The notes under the pieces are model-generated. The model was not told the DNA's origin. It made no database searches and was given only the letters and a program-made list of their open reading frames with translations. Below, one piece after another: positions 1 to 4,797 of a stretch of 5,124 bases of DNA; the first letter of the stretch is position 1; the number at the start of each line of letters is the position of its first letter. The stretch is from assembly GCA_020637365.1 (NCBI GenBank), contig JACJWE010000007.1, positions 1 through 5,124 of the forward strand, written 5' to 3'. A program made the position numbers and the translations under genes. Source of the stretch: Acidimicrobiia bacterium (GTDB taxonomy: Bacteria; Actinomycetota; Acidimicrobiia; IMCC26256; JAGNEX01).

Positions 1-55
1 GTCATGGTGATGAGCGTCAGAGCACGCTTGAAGAAGGGTGCAAATGACCGGCCTC

Positions 56-543
56 TCATGATCGGGACTGCATTTCCTCGCACGAAACGGCTCTCAGATC
101 CGGCCAATCGCCGGGGACGACAACATCTCCCCGCCAGCCGGTGGGATTCAGCCAGTTGGCTGGTCCATTCCTGATCAGCCGAAACCAGCGGTCTGGCTGG
201 CTGCCCGTCTCGGGTATGAGAAACGTTGCCCGAACGAACATGCAGGGCCGTCCGTCGTTTCGAGGTACTCCACCTCGTGAACTTCAAGTTTGCTGATGCT
301 GGTCCACTGCTCATTCGTTTGAGATTCTCGAGTGTCCATGTGATCGAGCCTCTCAAGAAAGCTATCGATTCCACTCCCGGTGTATGGAGCGACGGCACTT
401 TCCCGTACTCGGGGATTGTCGACGCCGAACGCTACGCCCGCCCTGAGAAGTCCGGAACGCAGGGTGAGGATGTAGTTGAGCACGCGTTCGGCGTATTCGG
501 GGGTGGGGCCGTTTTCGGGGATGTTCCAGGCTGCGGGTGAGTG
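56..543 (-). pseudogene. C-terminal part of an unknown minus-strand gene, frameshifted and cut by the IS
   Basis: I do not recognise this protein. Directly beyond the IS end the minus strand reads as coding with mostly G/C third positions (SPAAWNIPENGPTPEYAERV, then a helix-like stretch NYILTLRSGLLRAG). It continues to about position 250 (EVHEVEYLETTDG). From there the plausible reading moves to another frame, beginning near PCMFVRATFLIPETGS and continuing through DRWFRLIRNGPANW to a TGA at 56-58. Neither frame alone gives a complete protein, so a one-base indel between about 241 and 277 is inferred. The N-terminus is missing because the IS lies there; a candidate 5' piece is at 3963-4072. 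An alternative is that a separate small gene starts at the ATG at 337-339 (MDTRESQTNEQW) and carries the same frameshift. No catalytic motif, signal peptide or membrane segment is visible. Positions 1-55 downstream hold nothing I can identify. Confidence 0.4.
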
Positions 544-571
544 TCCCCCCGCTGGCCGGACACGTTGGTTA
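544..571 (+). repeat. Terminal inverted repeat of the IS, orfB (right) end
   Basis: Starts TCCCCCCG then CTGGCCGG and matches the repeat at 3935-3962 on the opposite strand at 21 of 28 positions without gaps. It overlaps the orfB stop codon (TAA at 569-571). Preceded by TG, the typical terminal dinucleotide of IS3-family elements, so the true end may be at 542. Confidence 0.7.
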
Positions 572-1048
572 CGCGGCCGGGTTGGCCTTGGGTTGATGGT
601 AGTTGGTCTCCCATTCGTTGGGAGCGGTGTAGCCCAGCGACGAGTGTCGTCGACGTGTGTTGTAGCGGTTGATCCATGCGAAGATCGCCTGACGAGCCTC
701 GAAGCGGGTGGCGAACCGTCGGCGGTGCACCAGCTCGCGTTTGAGCGATGACCATGCTGATTCGGCGACGGCGTTGTCCCAGCACACCCCGGTTCTACCC
801 ACCGACTGGAGCATCCCAAGATCGGCCACTTGTTGGCGGTAGTCGTGCGACATGTACTGGCTGCCGCGGTCGCCATGGAAGATGATCCCGTCGGTGCGTC
901 CGCCCCGGGTGCCCGCGGCCATCGTGAGCGCGTCTACGACGAGTTCGGTCCGCATGTGATCGGCCATCGAATATCCCAACCAGCGGCGCGAACCGAGATC
1001 GAGGACCGACGCCAGGTAGAGCCAGCCCTCGCCGGTGGCGATGTAGGT
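569..1048 (-). CDS. IS3 transposase OrfB, exon 2 (catalytic C-terminal part)
   Basis: This is the 3' exon of the split transposase: 159 codons plus TAA, beginning TYIATGEGWLYLASVLDLGS. It holds the second catalytic Asp in the motif FHGDRGSQY (D199 of the joined protein) and the Glu in DNAVAES (E235). The 35 residues between them match the D-D(35)E spacing of IS3 transposases, which belong to the rve integrase-core fold. The C-terminus has the typical motif NRYNTRRRHSSLGYTAPNEW. The first catalytic Asp is missing here because it is encoded in exon 1, across the intron. The reading frame is intact and in phase with exon 1 (ATC at 3200-3202 joined to ACC at 1046-1048). Unspliced, this exon has no start of its own, although the frame stays open upstream through the intron end to an ATG at 1196-1198, giving a non-functional chimera if translated. 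Confidence 0.92.
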   Translation of the reverse strand, partial: TYIATGEGWLYLASVLDLGSRRWLGYSMADHMRTELVVDALTMAAGTRGGRTDGIIFHGDRGSQYMSHDYRQQVADLGMLQSVGRTGVCWDNAVAESAWSSLKRELVHRRRFATRFEARQAIFAWINRYNTRRRHSSLGYTAPNEWETNYHQPKANPAA

Positions 1049-2598
1049 GTAGGGGTCGGACCGCAGCGCCCTGTCAGCGTTTCTGCTGGTGGGTTTCTGC
1101 GGTCCGCCCTCCGAACCGGACAAGCGACTCTCACCGCATCCGGCTCTCCATGTGTCATGCCGCTGTGGCGGGGCGGTCCTGTTGTTTCGCTTGGCCATGG
1201 TGTGGGGATTCGTGCGCCTCGGTAGCGGTAACGCTCGATGGCGATATCTCGCGGTCGGAACATCACGATGTTGCCGTCACGGACCTGCCAGCGGGGCAGG
1301 AAGCGACGGACCAACGCTCCTTTACTGAGGCCACGGTGTCGTTTCCGTAACCAGCCGAAGATCCTCCACCACGTGAAATGGTCGAGATATCCGAAGGTCT
1401 TGGATGAGACACCGTGACGGAAGTAGTTGCACCATCCCCGTAGAACCCGGTTCACCGAGATCAACAGGTCACCAAGCGTGCGATGTTTCGCTCGGGCGGT
1501 GAGCGATCGAACCTTTGCCATCACCGAAGCCAGTGACTTCTTGGATGGGTAGGTGTAGACCGCTCGTTTACCGTTTTGGCCTCTCCGGGCTCGACGCTGG
1601 ATGTGCCAGCCCAAGAAGTCGAATCCCTCGTCTATGTGGCAGACCTTGGTTTTGGCTTCCGACAGGCGTAGACCCATCGGTGCCAATACGCTGCTGACTT
1701 CATCGTGGAGTGCTTCGGCGTCGGCACGGGTCCCGGCGATCATGACCACGAAGTCGTCTGCGTAGCGGACGATCCTCATGGCTGGCACACCGGCCCGGCG
1801 GTGCTTGGCACGGGTCCATTCCGGTCCAAGCGCTTCCCATTTGCGGGTGAAGTGCTCGTCCAGGACAGATAACGCGATGTTGGCCAGCAACGGTGACAAG
1901 ATCCCACCCTGGGGTGTCCCAGTGATCGTCTCGCGGGCTTTGGTGTCCTCACCGAGGATCCCGGCCCGCAGGAACGCCTTCACCAGGCCCGTTACACGTT
2001 TGTCCCCGATCCGACGTCGCACCCGTTCCATGAGAGCGGTGTGGTCGATCTGATCGAAGCACGCCTCGATATCGGCCTCGAACACCCACTCATAGGTGCG
2101 TGATCCGAAGAAGTGAATCTCAGCGATGGCGTCTTGGGCCCGACGCTTCGGACGGAAACCATAACTGCATGGCTTGAAGTCCGCCTCGAAGATCGGCTCG
2201 AGCACCAGTTTCAACGAGGCTTGCACGACCCGGTCCGAAACAGTTGGGATTCCCAGGCGGCGGACCTTGCCCGACGCTTTGGGGATCGTCTTCTCCCGGA
2301 CCCGTTGAGGCTGGAACCGTCGGGCTTTGAGATCATCTCTCAGCGCTGACAGCAACGACTCGACACCGAAGACGATCGAGTTAGGTTTCACTCCATCGAT
2401 TCCGGCGGTTCGCGCACCCTTGTTGTGCCGCACCCGGCTCCACGCCACAACGAGGAACGCCGGGTCATACACCAGGTTGAACAAATCATCGAAACAACGA
2501 TCAGGCTCACTGATCGCCCATTGGTGCAACTTCGTCTGCATCACAAGTACCCGCGACTCGGCCTCAACTAGGTCGGGCCACGGAGCGCCGGTATTCAC
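934..2598 (-). CDS. ltrA: Group II intron-encoded reverse transcriptase/maturase (LtrA-like)
   Basis: The protein promotes splicing of its own intron and reverse-transcribes it during retrohoming. Visible reverse-transcriptase blocks are: N-terminal NKGARTAGIDGV (59-70), IPKASGKVRRLGIPTVSDRV (105-124), FEADIEACFDQIDH with catalytic D176 (173-186), GTPQGGILSPLLANIAL (227-243) and the active-site box YADD (279-282). The maturase (GIIM/X) region follows at about 355-436 (LLISVNRVLRGWCNYFRHG), and the conserved tail RYRYRGARIPTPWP ends near 469. I see no HNH endonuclease domain (no Cys pairs or HHxC cluster), so second-strand cleavage would need another route. The start is a GTG with GGGGAGG six bases upstream. 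No in-frame stop follows the maturase: the frame runs through domains V and VI, leaves the intron at 1049 and ends at 934 in exon 2 in the wrong frame for transposase. The real functional part is probably about 470 residues, and the remaining 84 or so are run-on. Confidence 0.93.
   Translation of the reverse strand: MNTGAPWPDLVEAESRVLVMQTKLHQWAISEPDRCFDDLFNLVYDPAFLVVAWSRVRHNKGARTAGIDGVKPNSIVFGVESLLSALRDDLKARRFQPQRVREKTIPKASGKVRRLGIPTVSDRVVQASLKLVLEPIFEADFKPCSYGFRPKRRAQDAIAEIHFFGSRTYEWVFEADIEACFDQIDHTALMERVRRRIGDKRVTGLVKAFLRAGILGEDTKARETITGTPQGGILSPLLANIALSVLDEHFTRKWEALGPEWTRAKHRRAGVPAMRIVRYADDFVVMIAGTRADAEALHDEVSSVLAPMGLRLSEAKTKVCHIDEGFDFLGWHIQRRARRGQNGKRAVYTYPSKKSLASVMAKVRSLTARAKHRTLGDLLISVNRVLRGWCNYFRHGVSSKTFGYLDHFTWWRIFGWLRKRHRGLSKGALVRRFLPRWQVRDGNIVMFRPRDIAIERYRYRGARIPTPWPSETTGPPRHSGMTHGEPDAVRVACPVRRADRRNPPAETLTGRCGPTPTPTSPPARAGSTWRRSSISVRAAGWDIRWPITCGPNSS
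1049..1110 (-). ncRNA. Group II intron domain VI with branch-point A
   Basis: Two bases after domain V, AGGG plus a perfect 10-bp stem (CGGACCGCAG with CUGCGGUCCG) forms domain VI. The A at 1056 bulges between that stem and the GGG/CCC pairs, seven nucleotides before the 3' splice site, which is where the lariat branch A belongs. The loop side is longer than usual and carries an extra small stem (CAGC/GCUG). Confidence 0.88.
1113..1146 (-). ncRNA. Group II intron domain V (catalytic hairpin)
   Basis: A 34-nt hairpin starting GAGCCGGAUGCGGU and ending GUCGCUUGUCCGGUUC, around a GAGA loop of the GNRA type. The AGC triad near its 5' end, the two-base bulge region and the paired ends (GAGCC with GGUUC) match the domain V consensus, which holds the catalytic metal ions. 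This is the strongest single mark of an active-type group II intron here. Confidence 0.95.
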
Positions 2599-2604
2599 CA
2601 GCGA

Positions 2605-2611
2605 CCTCCCC
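2605..2611 (-). promoter_or_regulatory. Ribosome binding site of the intron-encoded protein
   Basis: GGGGAGG on the minus strand, six bases before the GTG at 2596-2598. It decides the start, since no ATG lies in a comparable place. Confidence 0.7.
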
Positions 2612-2879
2612 GGTCAGCATTGATGCTGCGAACACACTGGGGTCCTTCGCCATGTGACCGGCTTTCCCGGCCTCGGACTACTACGACCCCTCCGCCCCAA
2701 CCGGTCGGCATCAACCGACGACAAGCCTTCCCTTCGACCCGCTGGCAGCGGGCCGATGAGGGGACCAACCGGCTGGTTCCCACGTTCACTTTCAAACCGT
2801 TCGACAGGTTAGGCGCCCAACTATGCCCCTGCGGTCTCGCCACGGCGACGCCGCAGGCATTCACCGTGGCCTCCCGACC

Positions 2880-2888
2880 GGCGACATC
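2880..2888 (-). other. EBS1 (exon binding site 1) of the intron
   Basis: Reads GAUGUCGCC on the minus strand, the exact complement of the last nine exon bases GGCGACAUC (3200-3208). The core hexamer GAUGUC at 2883-2888 pairs with GACAUC next to the splice site. Confidence 0.82.
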
Positions 2889-2913
2889 AACCAGCCAAGG
2901 AGTTCCCCGCTCA

Positions 2914-2921
2914 CACGGGTT
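2914..2921 (-). other. EBS2 (exon binding site 2) of the intron
   Basis: Reads AACCCGUG, pairing with exon CAUGGGUU (3209-3216) over eight bases with one G-U wobble. It lies upstream of EBS1 in the intron RNA, and the exon partner lies upstream of IBS1, as the family requires. Confidence 0.72.
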
Positions 2922-3199
2922 CGCACCGCAACCCAGCCCACATCTGTCAGGTTTGAGCTGGTGGTCTTCTCTTGAGAGGCGTTCATACGCTGGTTCACTG
3001 CCGTTACACCGTCCCGTCTCGTTCGCCGAACCCGACACCATCTGACAGTTCTGGCATGTTCCGGCTTTGTCACCGCTGCTTACCACCCTCCCCCATGTCC
3101 CTGGGATCAGGCTGCGGTCAACTTCAACCAGTCCGCTGCGACGGACCAGCAGCTGTGTCCTTTCACCACAGCACGGTTCGAAAGCGCCTCGTGGCGCTC

Positions 3200-3216
3200 G
3201 ATGTCGCCAACCCATG
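3200..3216 (-). other. IBS1 and IBS2, the intron's target in orfB
   Basis: Seventeen exon bases encoding the AWVGDI region: IBS2 CAUGGGUU (3209-3216) directly followed by IBS1 GGCGACAUC (3200-3208). All can pair with the two intron segments. The same bases encode the conserved motif around the first catalytic Asp. Confidence 0.78.
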
Positions 3217-3616
3217 CCACATCAGGCTGACCGGGGTCGAACCGTCGACCCACGAGATCGGGCAACGGCGGCGCGTCCTGCGCAGGGATCGTCGTACGCA
3301 CCTTGGCAGGCTTGTGGACCCCAACGATGCCGTGCAACCGCATCAACCGAGCGACCCGCTTGTGGTTCACCGCGTGACCCAACGAACGCAGCTCCGGTGT
3401 CATCCTCGGCTCACCATAAGTGCCGTCGGACTCGGCGTGGATCCGGCCGATCTCGGCAACCAGCACGGCCTCTGCCTGCTGCGCCGACGTTGGCCCGGCG
3501 GCCTCACGAACGCACCAGTCGTAGAACGCTGACGTCGATACGTCAGCAACCTCGCACGCGTCCCTGGTCGGGAAACCCTCGGCCCTCCGGGCAGCCACCC
3601 ACCTGTAGCGGGTCAC
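3200..3616 (-). CDS. IS3 transposase OrfB, exon 1 (N-terminal part up to the first catalytic Asp)
   Basis: The 5' exon encodes 139 residues from a GTG start (TRYRWVAARRAEGFPTRDAC) to PDVAWVGDI. Residues about 45-100 look like the HTH_21 domain common in IS3 OrfB (SDGTYGEPRMTPELRS, then NHKRVARLMRLHGIVG), and D138 in WVGDI is the first residue of the DDE triad. The start overlaps the orfA stop in GTGA, with AAGGAG eight bases upstream, so translation is probably coupled to orfA. The open frame continues about 30 codons into the intron and stops at 3107, so an unspliced mRNA gives a 169-residue truncated protein with only one catalytic residue. Joined to exon 2 the protein would be 298 residues, normal for the family. 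Confidence 0.92.
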
Positions 3617-3924
3617 TGTCCCGACTCCTTCACCCAGAAGGCCGTCGCTCGTTTGAGTAGTTCTCGTTCCATCCGCAACTGCGCGTTCTCACGACGAAGC
3701 CGCGTCAACTCGGCGCGTTCCTCCGTCGTCAACCCGTCGCGCTCACCACGATCGATCCGTGCCTGCTTAACCCAGTTCCCCAGGTTCGACTCGACGATCC
3801 CGAGCGACCGAGCAACGTCCGCGATCGTGCGCTCCTGCTCGAGCACCATCGCGACAGCATCACGCTTGAACTCCACAGTGAACGACCGACGCGTACGCCT
3901 CGGCTGATCCTCCACTACTGACAT
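3613..3924 (-). CDS. IS3-family transposase OrfA
   Basis: A 103-residue DNA-binding partner of OrfB. After a basic N-terminus, residues about 15-55 (SFTVEFKRDAVAMVLEQ, then IADVARSLGIVESNLGNWVK) form a helix-turn-helix of the HTH_Tnp_1 type that binds the IS ends. Residues about 66-96 (AELTRLRRENAQLRMERELL) form a leucine zipper with Leu 76, 83 and 90 in heptads, used in this family for OrfA and OrfAB multimerisation. The ATG at 3922-3924 follows a strong AGGAGGT, so the start is secure. The TGA overlaps the GTG of orfB. IS3 elements usually make OrfAB by a -1 frameshift on an A-rich slippery run; I see no such heptamer near the orfA end, so expression here may rely on termination-reinitiation. 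Confidence 0.93.
   Translation of the reverse strand: MSVVEDQPRRTRRSFTVEFKRDAVAMVLEQERTIADVARSLGIVESNLGNWVKQARIDRGERDGLTTEERAELTRLRRENAQLRMERELLKRATAFWVKESGQ
3625..3630 (-). promoter_or_regulatory. Ribosome binding site of orfB inside orfA
   Basis: AAGGAG eight bases upstream of the GTG at 3614-3616, within the last orfA codons. It supports separate translation of OrfB coupled to orfA by the GTGA overlap. Confidence 0.6.
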
Positions 3925-3928
3925 GGTT

Positions 3929-3935
3929 ACCTCCT
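3929..3935 (-). promoter_or_regulatory. Ribosome binding site of orfA
   Basis: AGGAGGT, a near-perfect Shine-Dalgarno, four bases before the ATG. It lies at the inner edge of the left inverted repeat. Confidence 0.75.
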
Positions 3936-3962
3936 AATCGAGATGACCGGCCAGAAGGGGGA
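3935..3962 (-). repeat. Terminal inverted repeat of the IS, orfA (left) end
   Basis: Read on the minus strand it starts TCCCCCTT then CTGGCCGG, pairing with the repeat at 544-571. It ends directly before the ribosome binding site of orfA. The two bases outside it are CA instead of TG, so this end is either mutated or the element stops at the T. Confidence 0.7.
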
Positions 3963-4072
3963 TGCTGACGATGAACTCGCGCAATAACCCGAGGGTGGCG
4001 TCAGGGTCGACCTGGACGGTGCGGAGCCGCTTGACGATCGAGTCAGGAGTCGCGTCGGGCTTTGCCGAACAT
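3963..4072 (-). pseudogene. 5' fragment of an unknown minus-strand gene, cut by the IS
   Basis: On the minus strand, 3963-4044 reads DSIVKRLRTVQVDPDATLGL then LREFIVS, with nearly every third base G or C, a strong coding sign. The frame has no start codon of its own: upstream it runs to a TAG at 4114-4116 with no ATG or GTG. An ATG at 4070-4072 opens MFGKARRDS in another frame and hits TGA at 4043-4045, so a one-base shift there would join a plausible N-terminus to the coding stretch. Downstream the frame enters the IS and stops at 3934-3936. It may be the missing front of the fragment at 56-543, but the joint cannot be proved from sequence alone. Function unknown. Confidence 0.4.
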
Positions 4073-4114
4073 ACGCCGGGGGTTAACGAAACCGTTCGAG
4101 CCGCTGACGCGATC

Positions 4115-4120
4115 TACAGT
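4115..4120 (+). promoter_or_regulatory. Candidate -10 box of the membrane protein gene
   Basis: TACAGT fits the actinobacterial TANNNT -10 pattern and ends eight bases before ATG 4129, the distance expected if transcription starts at or next to the start codon. No convincing -35 box is visible. Confidence 0.4.
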
Positions 4121-4128
4121 CGCTTCTG

Positions 4129-4509
4129 ATGCGTATGAAGAAACTGTTGTGGCTCCTCATTGGTGCCCTTGGCACTACAGGGGTTTGGTTGCTGGTCTTC
4201 CACGCAGATCCATGGATGCAAGTTGGAAATGACCCGGTAGACGCAAATGCTGCACTGATCGCCGCAGCCGTGACCCCGTTCTCTTTTGTAGTGCCTGTCC
4301 TGCTCCGGCATGTTGAGTCGGTCGAGCCCGACGCTATGTCGGTTGGTGGTGCCCTGTCCTGGGTGCTTCTCTTCATCAGGGCCGCGACAAGCCCGAAAGA
4401 GGGCGACCCTGGTGCGAATTTGTGGTTCGTATCGTTCCTCATCTTGGTGCTCCCATGGGCGATCTTGATGGTCCACCTCCAACGCACCGCGCGACGGCAA
4501 TGGCCCTAG
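4129..4509 (+). CDS. Small membrane protein of unknown function
   Basis: A 126-residue protein with four likely membrane helices: about 5-24 (LLWLLIGALGTTGVWLLVF), 40-59 (AALIAAAVTPFSFVVPVLL), 71-87 (GGALSWVLLFIRA) and 97-116 (LWFVSFLILVLPWAILMV). A basic N-terminus (MRMKK) and a basic C-terminus (QRTARRQW) suggest both ends face the cytoplasm. I recognise no family motif. ATG at 4129 and the ATG two codons later are both possible; there is no Shine-Dalgarno, and a TANNNT box eight bases upstream favours a leaderless mRNA starting at the first. It is divergent from the IS-disrupted fragment and followed by 288 bp before the lipase-like gene, so an operon with either is unlikely. Confidence 0.75.
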   Translation: MRMKKLLWLLIGALGTTGVWLLVFHADPWMQVGNDPVDANAALIAAAVTPFSFVVPVLLRHVESVEPDAMSVGGALSWVLLFIRAATSPKEGDPGANLWFVSFLILVLPWAILMVHLQRTARRQWP

Positions 4510-4651
4510 ACCTCGTTCCCGGGGTTGAGCTGTCGTGAACCACGTTCTCTCGATCGACCAACGGGTCCACGAAGCGATCCGACTGAGGGCTTCCGCTGGC
4601 ACGATTCGATCGTTTCCACAGCGATAGGTCACGGAACCTGGCGCGCACTAC

Positions 4652-4673
4652 GTCCTCACCGTACGGTGATGAC
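4652..4673 (+). promoter_or_regulatory. 22-bp inverted repeat, candidate operator upstream of the lipase-like gene
   Basis: The core TCACCGTACGGTGA (4656-4669) is a perfect 14-bp palindrome. It extends to GTC/GAC at both ends with one mismatched pair, giving 22 bp. Its size and symmetry suit a dimeric repressor such as a TetR-family protein. It lies about 125 bp before the lipase start, and no regulator gene is in the window. The rest of 4510-4784 shows no gene or terminator I can support. Confidence 0.45.
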
Positions 4674-4784
4674 TTCAGGTTCGGTTCCAGCGGGTCCCCA
4701 TGGCGTTTGTCCCGGAAACCAGTAGGGTCCCGCCAGGCTGCTGAACGCCTGCCAAGTGCTGCATCACTGAGCCAGCCCGCGGCG

Positions 4785-4790
4785 TACGAT
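4785..4790 (+). promoter_or_regulatory. Candidate -10 box of the lipase-like gene
   Basis: TACGAT matches TANNNT and ends seven bases before ATG 4798. This spacing places the transcription start at the start codon. No clear -35 box. Confidence 0.42.
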
Positions 4791-4797
4791 GCGCTTC

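Larger units (their letters stand above)
1049..3199 (-). mobile_element. Group II intron with reverse transcriptase/maturase ORF, inserted in orfB
   Basis: The borders come from restoring the transposase: exon ...GGCGACATC, intron GAGCG...CCCCTAC, exon ACCTACATC.... The 2151-nt intron has the expected order: about 600 nt of structured RNA (domains I-III), an ORF in domain IV, a canonical 34-nt domain V, and domain VI with a bulged A (1056) seven nucleotides from the 3' end. The last bases (AC) fit the AY rule; the first bases, GAGCG, depart from GUGYG at position 2. Segments in domain I pair with 17 nt of the 5' exon, and the base 5' of the core EBS1 hexamer (U at 2889) could pair with the first exon 2 base (A), as in a delta-delta' contact. 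The intron lies in the sense orientation of the transposase, as splicing needs. Mobility would be by retrohoming into the same site of other IS copies. Confidence 0.95.
2599..3199 (-). ncRNA. Group II intron 5' ribozyme region (domains I-III and start of IV)
   Basis: This 601-nt stretch has no believable gene and forms the structural half of the ribozyme. The first bases fold into a small hairpin (GCGCC-ACGA-GGCGC, 3183-3197 area), as often seen at group II intron 5' ends. Other clear stems are CCCGCU/AGCGGG around 2738-2752 and CCACGG/CCGUGG pairing 2864-2869 with 2840-2845. EBS1 and EBS2 lie at 2880-2888 and 2914-2921. Long frames here, including one of 206 codons that crosses the 5' splice site, do not resemble proteins. 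Domain borders cannot be set by eye. Confidence 0.8.
544..3962 (-). mobile_element. IS3-family insertion sequence, split by a group II intron
   Basis: The element contains overlapping orfA (HTH plus leucine zipper) and orfB (DDE integrase-type transposase), both on the minus strand and bounded by imperfect terminal inverted repeats. The whole is 3419 bp; without the 2151-bp intron it is 1268 bp, the usual size for the IS3 family. The ends are set by a 28-position inverted repeat with 21 matches, sharing TCCCCC and CTGGCCGG. I see no clean 3-4 bp target duplication: only CA is shared by the flanks. The two bases outside the repeat read TG at one end and CA at the other, so the exact ends are uncertain by about 2 bp. 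As written the copy cannot make full transposase unless the intron splices. The subgroup (IS3, IS51 or another) is not decided. Confidence 0.88.

Noticed and set aside
226..540. 104-codon plus-strand frame left of the IS
   Set aside because: It starts with TTG without an SD and lies opposite a minus-strand frame with better codon bias.
934..2598. Reverse transcriptase as part of a retron, DGR or defence (DRT) system
   Set aside because: The maturase domain, domain V, domain VI and exon pairing show it is a group II intron protein; there is no msr/msd, template repeat or partner gene.
2595..3215. 206-codon minus-strand frame across the intron's 5' half
   Set aside because: It crosses the 5' splice site and lies over domains I-III; its composition looks unlike a protein and the RNA structure explains the sequence.
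2972..3660. Two long plus-strand frames opposite orfB exon 1 and the intron start
   Set aside because: They mirror the high-GC orfB codons; the residues are rich in Arg, Pro, Ser and Thr and show no motif.
4114..4632. 172-codon minus-strand frame over the membrane protein gene
   Set aside because: The plus strand gives a clear four-helix protein; this frame is Arg/His/Pro-rich with no family sign.
4708..4728. TTGTCC and TAGGGT as a -35/-10 promoter pair
   Set aside because: They are only about 10 bases apart, too close for a sigma-70-type promoter.
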